In this document: piece after piece, positions 32,801 to 43,569 of the stretch
Position numbering within the stretch: the first letter of the stretch is position 1
Layout: the number at the start of each line of letters is the position of its first letter
Assembly: GCF_048569485.1 (NCBI RefSeq)
Contig: NC_134361.1
Span: 173,134,492-173,198,491, forward strand
Length of the DNA stretch: 64,000 bases
Reading direction: 5' to 3'
Origin: Anomaloglossus baeobatrachus
Taxonomy: Eukaryota > Chordata > Amphibia > Anura > Aromobatidae
Notes under the pieces: generated by a model
Told to the model about the DNA's origin: nothing
Seen by the model: the letters and a program-made list of their open reading frames with translations, nothing else
The model's database searches: none
Translations under genes and position numbers: made by a program

Positions 32801-34335
32801 CTTTCTCAAGTGGTGCAGGACCCAAAAAGAGGGAAGGCCCTTCTAGACCTAATTTTAACCAAAAAGGCAGGCAGAACATTGACTATACAAATTGCGAGTT
32901 ACTTAGTTGAAGGGAAGCTATCAGCAGGTTTTTGTTATGTAATCTAATAGCTGACAGAATCACTGTTTTCACTGCTGAAGTTCTTACAGAGCTCAGAATG
33001 TTGAGCTCTGTGTAACCCGTCCATACCACTGATTAGCAGCTTTCTGTCTACATTGTATATTGACAGAAAGCTGATACTCAGTGCTGGGGGCTTGGTTGTA
33101 CTAGGAGGTACCAGGCTTCTTGTCATTTAATGATACTCTCCTGATGATAAAATACTGATTGTATTGAAACAGCAAAACACAGCACAGTAATAATACATTG
33201 CTGGATTCAGGGTCTTTGTCCCTAAATCATGTTGCTCTCAGATTAAATAGCAAAACCTGGTGGCAGATTCCCTTAAATATTGATCACAAAATAATAATTT
33301 TTTGCGTATCCTGTAATATGATGTATAGTACAGTGGCTACAAGGACACTACGCTTCAGTTAGGCAAATTTCCAATAGCTATGTGATGATTTTAGTGACAT
33401 AAAAGGGGACAATGTCATTGAAAATAAAAGTACACAAGGGTAATGGGACACTTTTTATAAGCAAACTGAATAAGACCTATTTACACTATAGATCTTAAGG
33501 GACTAAACAAGCTATATATAGGAGGAACACAATATGGCATAAAGGACAAAAAAAAAGCGTAGAGAATTAAAGCAAGAGGGTAGTGAGGGATTAAATAATT
33601 ATAGTGAGAAAAAGCAATGGTACACACTCGGACTGGGTCACAGTTAACAGCGGGTACCACAGGGATCAGTATTGGGCCCTCTTCTTTTTAACATATTTAT
33701 TAATGATCTTGTAGAGGGTATTCAGAGTAGAATATCAATATTTGCAGGTGATGCTAAACTTTGCAATATAATCAACAGAGGAGGATAACTTAACATTATA
33801 AAGGGATTTATGTACAGTACATTGAAGGCTTAGGTTATATTCACACGGTGTGTTTTTGCTTAATGCTTTTTTTTGGCAGCAAAACCTAATTTCTTGGCAG
33901 AAAAAATCTGCATTTTTGCTGCTTTTTTGCTCTGTTTTTTCGTGTATATGTTTAGATAAACTTAGTTTAATTCACCACAAAAGCACCAAAAAATGCAGAA
34001 AAAAAGACAGCTATGCGTTATGGCTGGATGGCAAACTCAACTTTACTGACCGGTGTCAGGCAGCTGCTGCCAAGGCTAATAAAATAATGGGATGTCTTAG
34101 AAGAGGCATAGATGCTCATGAGAAGAGCATAGTTTTACCCCTATATAAGTCACTAGTGCGACCACACTTAGAACACTGTGTACAATTTTGGGCTCCAATA
34201 TATAAGAATACGTTGAACTAGTCTGTTTGCCATATGTGGAGTCGGGAAGGAATTTTTCTCTTAATATGAAGCAATTGGTATCTGCTCTGGTGTTTTTACC
34301 TTCCTCTGATCATTATTTTAGGGTAGAAATTAAAC
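32795..34335 (+). mobile_element. CR1-type LINE fragments
   Basis: The first part (to 32906) reads KEGRPF-like text equivalent to GKALLDLILTN of CR1 ORF2. After a foldback insertion (32907-33276) the sequence at 33640-33790 has the reverse-transcriptase phrase GVPQGSVLGPLLFNIFINDL and an FADDAKL box in shifted frames, and 34050-34220 reads KIMGCLRRGI and KSLVRPHLEHCVQFWAPIYK, the C-terminal part. Many frame changes. A short repeat at about 33830-34010 interrupts the middle. Confidence 0.65.
32907..33276. mobile_element. TTAA-type foldback element, family 4 relative
   Basis: Starts TTGAAGGGAAGCTATCAGCAGG and ends CCTGGTGGCAGATTCCCTTAA. Inserted in the CR1 fragment. Same terminal family as the outer shell at 37912-43652. 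Confidence 0.65.
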
Positions 34336-34412
34336 TATATGGATAAAAAAAAACGTGAAACAAAAACTTGATTTAAACAATAGGTTATGTTTTAATGACA
34401 GCTTCCAATTAA

Positions 34413-34813
34413 GTATATAAAACTGTGGAAAGAACAGCACAAATAGGGTCTTATCCAATATAAGGAGAAAGGTGCAGAAAGTAAATCCGCTCACCTTGTA
34501 TGGTTGTGTGACACAGAACCAGTATGAAAGCAAATATCATCTGCCGCAAGGACCACGAGCTCTAAGGCTGAAGAAACAGATAGGAACTTGGCAAACATGG
34601 CTCAATCTGTGCTGCTAATATGCCAAGCAGCACATACACTATCTTTCATTCCTCTGCTAAAGCCGAATCTGTCCTCAGACCCATCTGAACCCATCGGGCC
34701 AGCCACAACAAATAGATATAAAGGATATATTAAAAGAAGATGGATTGGACCATCATCTCATTTACAGCTGGGCAGATTGAGCCATGTTTGCCAAGTTCCT
34801 ATTTGTTTCTTCG
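34413..34813 (+). mobile_element. 401-bp retroposon, 12-bp target duplication
   Basis: GCTTCCAATTAA stands at 34401-34412 and 34814-34825. The insert starts like the minus strand of the 302-bp insert at 12025 (AGCACAAATAGGGTCTTATCC then a CTCACCTTGTATGGTTGTG block), the reason for grouping both with Penelope-like ends. Inside, CTTGGCAAACATGGCTCAAT (34589 region) returns inverted near 34780, forming a hairpin over 34566-34818. Confidence 0.6.
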
Positions 34814-34821
34814 GCTTCCAA

Positions 34822-35390
34822 TTAAGGCCTCCTTCACATGTCTGTGATTCCGGTACGTATCACGTCCATTTTCATACGTACCGGAGACACGGACATATGC
34901 AGACCCATTAAAATCAATGTTTTCTCACAGATGTGTATCAGTGTGCCGCACACGCATGTCCGTGTGTTCTGCACAGAGACAAGTCCATTTTTCTCCGGCA
35001 GCACTGATGTCACAAGGACCACACACTGATGTGATCCTTGTGATATCAGTGTGACACATACCGGAGAAAACACGTGTTTTTGAAATAAAATTATTTTCTA
35101 TATTCACCTGTCTCCAGCGTTGTTGTTTTTGACTCTGCTGTCACTTGCTTCCAGGCCTGTTCACTAAGCTCATGCATATTCGCTGCACTGCGGACCCGGA
35201 AGGAGCAGTGCCGGAGACAGCAGCGCCGGGGACAGGTGACTAAAAAGTTCCTACTCTCCGTGTGCTATCATGGATAGCACACGGTGAACAATAGTGTGCC
35301 AAAATCACAGCACACGAATGGCCATACACACCTTCAACACGGTCCATGCAAAACGTCAGTGCTTTTCACGGACGTGTGAAGGGGGCCTAA
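34822..35390. mobile_element. TTAA foldback element, family 3 copy 1
   Basis: Begins TTAAGGCCTCCTTCACATGT, ends CGGACGTGTGAAGGGGGCCTAA. The left TTAA is part of the target duplication of the preceding retroposon, so it inserted after it. The interior resembles 44338-44981 (CATATTCGCTGCACTGCGG, CTCCGTGTGCTATCA). Non-coding. Confidence 0.75.
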
Positions 35391-35581
35391 AAGGTTTTTT
35401 TTTTTTGAGAATACGAAATCTCTTTCAGTATCTATTATAAATGCTTTATGCAGGTTATCTGAGATTCTTTGAAGGGACCCTTTCTCTTCGAGAATCTCTT
35501 TACCTGCTGATATAAGGATAATCTGCAGGTCAATAGTTTTTACTGGAAGGCTACAGGAAAGGAATGAAGCTTTATTGGCTA

Positions 35582-36380
35582 TCTAATATATAAAGCTGTG
35601 TGTATGTATGTATATATGTACGGTATGTCTGCTAAAGTAATCCGCACCGTCGCATTTACAATCACGAAATTTTGCACAGATACCCCATGTGACTCAGGGA
35701 ATGTTATAGACTATGTTTTGATTGGAAAATGTAACCCCGCCCTTTACACTTACTCTCCAAAAAACCTGCCTCCATTAAAGTCAATGGAGCTGGGAGCTAT
35801 TAGGTTATTAATAGCAGCTGTGATTGCTATAGGAACAAAATAAATTGTTAGTATAAGAAGCTTATGTGTGAGGTAATAAGATGTCGGTGGGGAGACAGAA
35901 AGGGAGACAGACAGAGGACAGAGTAAAAGGCAGACAGGGAAAGAGACAGACATAGGGAAAGAGACAGACAGACAGAGAAAGAGACAGGGAGAGACAGTCA
36001 AAGAGACAGACGGAAAGAGACAGCGAAAGAGACAGATAGGGAAAGGGACAAAAACATGAAAAGAGACAGACTGGGAACGAGACAGACCTGGAAAGAGACA
36101 GACCTTGAATGAGACAGGCAGGGAAAGAGACTGACAGACAGAGATAGAGACAAGACAAACACAGAGTTAGAGACAGACAGACACAGAGAGACAGACGGAC
36201 ACAGAGAGACTGATGCAGAGACAGATGGAGAGATAGACACAGACAGACATGGATAGAGACAGACACACATGGACAGACAGACACAAAGAGACAGACACAG
36301 ACAGAGACAAACTGACAGATACTGGGAGAGAGACAGAGAGACAGTTACTATCTCAGACAACGCCCGGGTACTACACCTAG
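35582..36380 (+). mobile_element. Non-autonomous Helitron with purine-rich minisatellite
   Basis: Starts TCTAATATATAAAGCTGTG after an A and ends CGCCCGGGTACTACACCTAG before a T, the TC...CTAG with A/T flanks expected for Helitrons. The first 290 bp has the phrase CGCACCGTCGCATTTACAAT that I know from vertebrate Helitrons. The rest is a GAGACAGACA-type repeat (35880-36350), whose open minus-strand frames are not genes. No Rep/helicase. Confidence 0.65.
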
Positions 36381-36381
36381 T

Positions 36382-36940
36382 ACAGTATATTTGTAGCCCA
36401 TCAACTGCTGTACCCTTTTGTTTGTGTTTCGGGTAGTTATAGCAGTTAGCACCTGTTCACACGTTTTATTTGGTTCTGCACTATATATTGAAGATATAGA
36501 CCACCTCCTATTCTGACTGTGCTCTTCGCCCATCAGCCACAGCGTGGTTTTAATTAGTGCCAGATCCTATTTGCCCATATTGTAGACTTTTAGTCCAGGG
36601 GAGGCAGGACATTAGTATAGGGTCACATCAAAAGAGGTCACCTTGTCGCAGTTGATGGGCACAAAGAAATCGGCCAAGTTTTATGCAGAGAACCTTCATT
36701 TTTCTGAGCATATTTTATATAGAATTGGTGCAGTTGAAAGTTCTTATATTCTGTATTTGCATATGTGTTGGCGCTTACAGAATGCTGCGTTACCCTTTTG
36801 TTTGTGTCACTTCATAGTTAGGCCACTGTAATAAATTTGCTTTAAAAACTGCCTGCTCTGTATACCTATGTGTAGACCAGGGTGTCAGTCCAAGTGCAGG
36901 TGAGTGACAATTTACCAACAGATTAACCTTTACATCTATC
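36382..36940. other. No gene seen
   Basis: Non-coding, some tandem-like drift (CTTTTGTTTGTGT near 36413 and 36796 is repeated). No repeat ends recognised. Confidence 0.45.
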
Positions 36941-37003
36941 TGCCATGAAATAGCATTTCTCGAGGTGATAGGTCACTTCCAACTCTACCATTCTATGGAT
37001 AAA

Positions 37004-37136
37004 TAATGAACTGAATAAAGGTGGAACAATTTCTGCGCTGCTGTAGGAATGATACAAATCCAAAAGTACTGAAGTATAGGTGGTTTTATTCTACGTGTTT
37101 CGAAGTGTGTCCTCATGTCTTCATCAGGAAATCCAC
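37004..37136 (-). mobile_element. 133-bp hammerhead-bearing retroposon, 16-bp target duplication
   Basis: CCATTCTATGGATAAA flanks it at 36988-37003 and 37137-37152 inside a CR1 tail. Read on the minus strand it opens with a hammerhead ribozyme motif and continues GAATAAAACCACC and TTCAGTACTTTTGG. It is too short to code. The ribozyme type and the long duplication suggest a terminal piece of a Penelope-like element or a SINE-like derivative of one. Confidence 0.75.
37080..37136 (-). ncRNA. Hammerhead ribozyme motif
   Basis: Minus strand: GTGG-ATTTC (stem I, 37136-37128 region), CTGATGA (37127-37121), a long stem II region, CGAAA (37101-37098), CACGTA with a GTA cleavage triplet, then GAAT...CCAC, which pairs back as GTGG/CCAC plus TTC/GAA around an internal loop. 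All conserved core bases (CTGATGA, GAAA, NUH) are present. Activity is inferred, not shown. Confidence 0.65.
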
Positions 37137-37260
37137 CCATTCTATGGATAAACATAGCTGGGATGATTTGGAAAAACTACTCGCAAGGGGTTGGACCTGA
37201 TGGTCTTTGAGGTCCCTTCCAACTCTTATCATGCTATGATTCTGTGATTCTTTAAGATCA

Positions 37261-37911
37261 GGTTCACAAGCTCAATCACAACTTATTTGTATGTTTATTT
37301 TCATGTCTACAAAAACTCAGTCGCTGTCTACCTTCACCGTATTACAATTTCAGTAGAAACAAACCTTGGGCAAAGTGTTGATGGTTTCATCTTTCTACCT
37401 TTTGTACGTAACTAAAAAAAAAAGTAAAAATGATGTAATAAATAAAAATTATTAAAGAAGTGAAAAAAAAATAGAAAAGGTTTATAAACTGTACATCAGC
37501 TAACAATAAATTAATAAACTTATATGATAATCTCTATGAATATAAAAACCTGTACATTAAATTGTATATGCACATGATCAGTAAATGGCATAAATGGTGA
37601 ATACTAAACTGGTTGTCTTATTTAAATTAAACACAGACAAATACGCTCTCCAAAACGATTAAATAAAACAATGAAGGCAATTTATGAAGACTTTTGGACT
37701 CTAGACTTGATCCAGAATCTGCTCGAGTAAAATGTGCCACATGCATTTAGAACATTTAGAGGTTGCACCTCTCAAGGAATTTGGCTCTTAAAGTTCGATT
37801 TGCAGAATATAAACATGCAAGTATTCCTGAGCCTTTAATTGCCCAGATAAAAATAACACTCTGAGATCTCATATTGCTGTATTGTATCTCTTCTGAGCTC
37901 TTTAAAGAGAA
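37261..37911. other. No gene seen
   Basis: AT-rich, A-tract-rich DNA at 37400-37560. No coding or repeat signal. Confidence 0.5.
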
Positions 37912-38095
37912 TCTGTCAGCAGGTTTTTGCCACATACAAGTGCATCTCAATAAATTAGAATATCATCAAAAAGTTAATTTATTTCAGTAATTCAGTACAA
38001 AAAGGGAAACATGTAATATATAGAGTCATTACACACAGGGATCTATTCCTATATATTATATAGAATCATTACACACAGAGTGATCTATTCCTATA

Positions 38096-39649
38096 CACTG
38101 TGTGCAGAATTATTAGGCAAATGGGTATTTTGATCACATGATACTTTTTATGCATGTTGTCCTACTCCAAGCTGTATAGGCTTGAGAGCCAACTGCCAAT
38201 TAAGTAAATCAGGTGATGTGCATCTCTGTAATGAGGGGTGTGGTGTAATGACATCAACACCCTATATAAAGTGTGCTTAATTATTAGGCAACTTCCTTTC
38301 CTTTGGCAAAATGGGTCAGAAGAGAGATTTGACGGGCTCTGAAAAGTCCAAAATTGTGAGATGTCTTGCAGAGGGATGCAGCAGTCTTGAAATTGCCAAA
38401 CTTTTGAAGCGTGATTACCGAACAATCAAGCGTTTCATGGCAAATAGCCAACAGGGTCGCAAGAAGCGTGTTGGGCAAAAAAGGTGCAAAATAGCTGCCC
38501 ATGAATTGAGGAAAATCAAGCGTGAAGCTGCCAAGATGCCATTTGCCACCAGTTTGGCCATATTTCAGAGCTGCAACGTTACTGGAGTATCAAAAAGCAC
38601 AAGGTGTGCCATACTCAGGGACATTGCCAAGGTAAGGAAGGCTGAAAAACGACCACCTTTGATCAAGAAACATAGGATAAAACGTCAAAACTGGGCCAAG
38701 AAATATCTTAAGACTGATTTTTCAAAGGTTTTATGGACTGATGAAATGAGAGTGACTCTTGATGTACCAGATGGATGGGCCTGAGGCTGGATCAGTAAAG
38801 GGCAGAGAGCGCCACTCCAACTCAGATGCCAGCAAGGTGGAGGTGGGGACTGGTATGGGCTGGTATCATCAAAGATGAACTTGTGGGACCTTTTCGGGTT
38901 GAGGATGGAGTGAAGCTCCTCTCCCAGACCTACTACCAGTTTCTGGAAGACAACTTCTTCAAGCAGTGGTACAGGAAGAAGTCGGTATCGTTCAAGAAAA
39001 ACATGATTTTCATGCAGGACAATGCTCCATCACATGCATCCAACTACTCCTCAGCATGACTGGCCAGTACAGGTCTAAAAGATGAAAAAATAATGACATG
39101 GCCGCCTTGTTCACCTGATCAGAACCCCATAGAGAACCTGTGGTCCCTCATAAAATGGGAGATCTACAGGGAGGGAAAACGGTACACCTCTCGGGAACAG
39201 TGTCTGGAGGCTGTGGTGGCTGCTGCACGCAATGTTGATCATAAACAGATCAAGCAACTGACAGAATCTATGGATGGTAGGCTGCTGAGTGTCATCATAA
39301 AGAAAGGTGGCTATATTGGTCACTACATTTTTGGGTTTTGTTTTTGCATGTCAGAAATGTTTATTTCTAAATTCTGTGCAGTTAATTGGTTTACCTGGTG
39401 AAAATAAACAAGTGAGATGGGAATATATTTGGTTTTTATTAAGTTGCCTAATAATTCTGCACAGTAATAGTTACCTGCACAAACAGATATCCTCCTAAGA
39501 TAGCCAAATCTAAAAAAAAACACTCCAACTTCCAAAAATATTAAGCTTTAATATTTGTGAGTCTTTTGGGTTGATTGAGAACATAGTTGTTGATCAATAA
39601 TAAAAAAATCCTCTAAAATACAACTTGCCTAATAATTCTGCACACAGTG
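38096..39649 (+). mobile_element. Tc1/mariner element, family B (DD37E type)
   Basis: Ends CACTGTGTGCAGAATTATTA and its inverse, TA at 38094-38095 and 39650-39651, 1554 bp. It interrupts the left arm of the family A element. Carries a transposase pseudogene. Confidence 0.9.
38311..39401 (+). pseudogene. Tc1/mariner transposase, family B (broken)
   Basis: Reads MGQKRDLTGSEKSKIVRCLA (helix-turn-helix start), KRDYRTIKRFMANS, KHRIKRQNWAKKYLKTD, LWTDEMR with the first catalytic Asp, then FMQDNAPSHAS (second Asp) and SPDQNPIENLWSLIKWEIY (Glu). Counting codons between the second Asp and the Glu gives 37, a DD37E spacing rather than the common DD34E. It is broken by an in-frame TGA at 38782-38784, a frame change between there and 38826, and a TGA at 39057-39059. 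Confidence 0.85.
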
Positions 39650-39777
39650 TATATTATATAGAGTCATTACACATAGAGGGATCTATTTCACGTGTTTATT
39701 TCTGTTAATGTTGATGATTATGGCTTACAGCCAATGAAAACCCAAAAGTCATTATCTCGGAAAATTAGAATATTATA

Positions 39778-41364
39778 CAGTGCCTACAAGTAGTATTCAA
39801 CCCCCTGCAGATTTAGCAGGTTTGATAAGATGCAAATAAGTTAGAGCCTGCAAACTTCAAACAAGAGCAGGATTTATTAACAGATGCATAAATCTTACAA
39901 ACCAACAAGTTATGTTGCTCAGTTAAATTTTAATGAATTTTCAACATAAAAGTGTGGGTCAATTATTATTCAACCCCTAGGTTTAATATTTTGTGGAATA
40001 ACCCTTGTTTGCAATTACAGCTAATAATCGTCCTGATCAGGCCGGCACAGGTCTCTGGAGTTACCTTGGCCCACTCCTCCATGCAGATCTTCTCCAAGTT
40101 ATCTAGGTTCTTTGGGTGTCTCATGTGGACTTTAATCTTGAGCTCCTTCCACAAGTTTTCAATTGGGTTAAGGTCAGGAGACTGACTAGGCCACTGCAAC
40201 ACCTTGATTTTTTCCCTCTTGAACCAGGCCTTGGTTTTCTTGGCTGTGTGCTTTGGGTCGTTGTCTTGTTGGAAGATGAAATGACGACCCATCTTAAGAT
40301 CCTTGATGGAGGAGTGGAGGTTCTTGGCCAAAATCTCCAGGTAGGCCGTGCTACCCATCTTCCCATGGATGTGGACCAGATGGCCAGGCCCCTTGGCTGA
40401 GAAACAGCCCCACAGCATGATGCTGCCACCACCATGCTTGACTGTAGGGATGGTATTCTTGGGGTCGTATGCAGTGCCATCCAGTCTCCAAACGTCACGT
40501 GTGTGGTTGGCACCAAAGATCTCGATCTTGGTCTCATCAGACCAGAGAACCTTGAACCAGTCTGTCTCAGAGTCCTCCAAGTGATCATGAGCAAACTGTA
40601 GACGAGCCTTGATATGACGCTTTGAAAGTAAAGGTACCTTACGGGCTCGTCTGGAACGGAGACCATTGCGGTGGAGTACGTTACTTATGGTATTGACTGA
40701 AACCAATGTCCCCACTGCCATGAGATCTTCCCGGAGCTCCTTCCTTGTTGTCCTTGGGTTAGCCTTGACTCTTCGGACAAGCCTGGCCTCGGCACGGGTG
40801 GAATCTTTCAAAGGCTGTCCAGGCCGTGGAAGGCTAACAGTAGTTCCATAAGCCTTCCACTTCCGGATGATGCTCCCAACAGTGGAGACAGGTAGGCCCA
40901 ACTCATTGGAAAGGGTTTTGTACCCCTTGCCAGCCTTGTGACCCTCCACGATCTTGTCTCTGATTGCCTTGGAATGTTCCTTTGTCTTTCCCATGTTGAC
41001 CAAGTATGAGTGCTGTTCACAAGTTTGGGGAGGGTCTTAATTAGTCAGAAAAGGCTGGAAAAAGAGATAATTAATCCAAATATGTGTAGCTCATTGTTCT
41101 TTGTGCCTGAAATACTTCTTAATACTTTAGGGGAACCAAACAGAATTCTTGTGGTTTGAGGGGTTGAATAATAAATGACCCTCTGAATAAACTTTTCACA
41201 ATTTAAAAAAAAAAATAATAAAAAAACAAATAACATTATTTTTTGCTGCAGTGCATTTCACACATCCAGGCTGATCTACAGTCCAAATGTCACAATGTCA
41301 AGTTAATTCCGAATGTATAAACCTGCTAAATCTGCAGGGGGTTGAATACTACTTGTAGGCACTG
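39778..41364 (-). mobile_element. Tc1/mariner element, family C, apparently complete
   Basis: Ends CAGTGCCTACAAGTAGTATT and its inverse, TA at 39776-39777 and 41365-41366, 1587 bp. Each end holds two copies of a TATTCAACCCC motif about 190 bp apart (an IR/DR arrangement, the transposase binding sites of this class). It interrupts the family A element and encloses an intact transposase gene, so it looks young. Confidence 0.92.
39966..40994 (-). CDS. Tc1 transposase, family C, intact open frame
   Basis: 342 residues, the normal size of a Tc1 transposase, uninterrupted. MGKTKEHSK starts a paired-like DNA-binding region with two helix-turn-helix units (about 1-110) joined by a PRPGQP hinge (56-61). 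The catalytic core has Asp153 in VLWSDETK, Asp244 in FQQDNDPKHT and Glu279 in SPDLNPIENLW, with 34 residues between the last two (DD34E). A glycine-rich KHGGGSIMLWGCFS block follows the first Asp. The start at 40994 is the first ATG; codons upstream are TTG. It should cut at the inverted ends and insert at TA. No promoter was identified; expression is unknown. Confidence 0.92.
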   Translation of the reverse strand: MGKTKEHSKAIRDKIVEGHKAGKGYKTLSNELGLPVSTVGSIIRKWKAYGTTVSLPRPGQPLKDSTRAEARLVRRVKANPRTTRKELREDLMAVGTLVSVNTISNVLHRNGLRSRRARKVPLLSKRHIKARLQFAHDHLEDSETDWFKVLWSDETKIEIFGANHTRDVWRLDGTAYDPKNTIPTVKHGGGSIMLWGCFSAKGPGHLVHIHGKMGSTAYLEILAKNLHSSIKDLKMGRHFIFQQDNDPKHTAKKTKAWFKREKIKVLQWPSQSPDLNPIENLWKELKIKVHMRHPKNLDNLEKICMEEWAKVTPETCAGLIRTIISCNCKQGLFHKILNLGVE

Positions 41365-41973
41365 TATAAGACCAACTGAAAAAATGATTTGAAATTCAGA
41401 AATGGCACTGCTGAGGTGTTATGAACCCCAGCCTTCAGTTCGTCTACATTGTTGGGTTTGGTGTCTCATCTTCCTCTTGACAATACTCCATAGATTGTCA
41501 ATGGGGTTTAGGTCAAGCGAGTTTACTGAAAAATCGAGCACAGTTCCTCAAACTATCATTGATTGTGGAAACTTCACACTAGACCTCACACAGCTTGGAT
41601 TGTGGCCTCTCCACTCTTCCTCCAGACTCTGGGACTGCGATTTCCAAATGAAATGCAAAATTTTCTTTAATTTGAAAATAACACCTTGGACCACTAAACA
41701 ATAGTCCAGTTCTTTTTTTTTTTCCTTTTCCCAGGTAAGACGCTTCTGGAGTTGTCTATTAACAATCCTATCAAGGCTGCCGTTATCCCGGTTGCTTGTG
41801 CATTTTTTTCTACCACACTTTTCCCTTCCACTCAACTTTCCATTAATATGCTTGGATACAGCACTCTGAGAACAGTCAGCTTCTTTAGCAATGACCTTTT
41901 GTGGCTTCCCCTCCTTGTGGAGTGTGTCAATGACTGCCTTCTTGACATCTGTCAAGTCAGCAGTCTTCCCCAT
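41365..41973 (-). pseudogene. Tc1 transposase, family A copy 2 (fragment)
   Basis: Minus-strand frame from 41973 reads MGKTADLTDVKKAVIDTLHK, HINGKLSGREKCGRKKCTSN, and then jumps to WEKEKKKELD and ISFGN-like catalytic text, showing internal deletions relative to copy 1. The family C element interrupts its C-terminal half. Confidence 0.8.
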
Positions 41974-42520
41974 GATTATGTAGCCTACTAAACAAGACTA
42001 ACGGACCATTTTAAATGCTTTTGAAGCCTTTGCAGGTGTTTTGTGGAAATTATTCAAATTTTTTGAGACAACGGCTTTTGGGTTTTCATTGGCTGTAAGC
42101 CATAATCATCAACATTAACAGAAATAAACACTTGAAATAGATCCCTCTGTGTGTAATGACTCTATATAATATATAGGAATAGATCCCTCTGTATATAATG
42201 ACTATATAATATATGCGTTTCCCTTTTTGTATTGAATTACTGAAATAAATTACATTTTTGATGATATTCTAATTTATTGAGATGCACTTGTAATCTGAAA
42301 GCAGGATAACATAGGGGCAGAGATCCTGATTCCAACAGTGTGTCGCTTACTTTGTAGGTTTGATAAAATCACTATTTAATCAGCAGTAGATTATCATTAA
42401 TGGACTACTTGGCGTGCTGCCAGGTAGTCCAGCATATTCATGAGCTCTGTATAACTGCTAGATCTGCAGCAGAGAAAACATTGATTTTATCAAATTGACA
42501 GCAAACAGGTCAGTAAGTGA

Positions 42521-43569
42521 TGTAGCATCCCTGAGGCCATCAGGGAGCTACAAGGTACTGCATCCCCACCGGGATGCAGGGCCTACCCCCTAACTACCCA
42601 GAAGACCAGTGCCGGTCACACACAAACACTCCAGGTAATCCCTGTTTTTCCCCAACAATTTCCCCATAGAATGGTACAGGCTAGGGTTGGACCAATCGAT
42701 GGCCGCCTAGAGGTGGAGCCAGTCCAGTCCACTAGACAACCAGGTGGGAGGGGCAGACAGTGGAGTCAGTGAGTCGGTGACAGTGAAAGGGAGCAGACGA
42801 ACTGACCGGATTGAACAGTGACCTGAGGGCCCAGGTGGTTAGTTGCCAGTGGAGTACTCCCGGAACTATGCACCAACGGGGTACAGAATCTTAGGTCAGG
42901 CAAGAGCTCCAGGCAGGCCTGATAAAATCTGCACAGTGAGGGGACCATGAAGGACCTCACTGACCTTGAAGTTCGGAACTCAGTAGCAAAAGGAGAACCG
43001 GGGACAGGACCAGAGACTCCAACCCCACAGGGTTCACGCTACCGTCATAGGGACTGCTGAAAAAGACAACCAGGAGGGGACCCCCAGCTGCTCTACGCCA
43101 TGGAGACCCACCAACCAAAGACAGGTGCAGGGGAAAGAAGCCACCAGGACACTAAATCAGCACTGGGACTACGGTGACCTGCGGTTAAGACCAGCCGGCC
43201 TTGGCTGACCTTTTACCATCTTGCAGTGAGTAAAGAACTAGTTACAGTGAAACTCCCATTGTGGCCTACCTTCTTTCAACGTCTGTTACACCACCTGTCC
43301 TCTATGGCCTGGCCCTGCTTGCGGAGGGTCTAACATCCAGGCTGCCATTAACAGCAGCCCCAGTAGTGAACATTGTGCAGCGGCGGCTCCATTCACATAG
43401 CCGCAAAACCGCAAGTGGCGTCACGTGTGAACACTATTCAACAATCCCCGGTAAATATTCTCCTTTTCAAAAAGCACTCAAGGCACAGAACCGGGCAACG
43501 GCCACCAAAGTGACATTCTCCAGGTATACACCGCCCGGGACCGAGTACCCCAGAACCCTGGGCGACACA
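42521..43569. repeat. Solo LTR with 4-bp target duplication
   Basis: Starts TGTAGCATCCCTGAGG, ends CTGGGCGACACA; GTGA stands at 42517-42520 and 43570-43573. About 1.05 kb with no interior, the product of LTR-LTR recombination. It interrupts the right arm of the foldback shell. A fragment of the same LTR end is at 15300-15392. Superfamily (Gypsy or ERV) not determined; treated as a fossil. Confidence 0.75.

Larger units (their letters stand above)
36941..37260 (+). mobile_element. CR1 LINE 3' tail
   Basis: GGGATGATTTGGAAAA, GGGGTTGGACCTGATGGTCT and TTTGAGGTCCCTTCCAACTC, then ATGCTATGATTCTGTGATTC, is the classic CR1 3' end. An upstream piece (TAGGTCACTTCCAACTC) precedes the retroposon at 37004. 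Confidence 0.75.
37937..42290 (-). mobile_element. Tc1/mariner element, family A, copy 2, with two nested Tc1 elements
   Basis: Ends CAAGTGCATCTCAATAAATT and its inverse, TA at 37935-37936 and 42291-42292. Its own sequence amounts to about 1.2 kb after removal of the nested elements at 38096-39649 and 39778-41364, so it is also internally shortened. Confidence 0.85.

Noticed and set aside
35862-36360. Cys/Ser-rich minus-strand proteins of 120-140 codons
   Set aside because: They are translations of the GAGACAGACA minisatellite in the Helitron.
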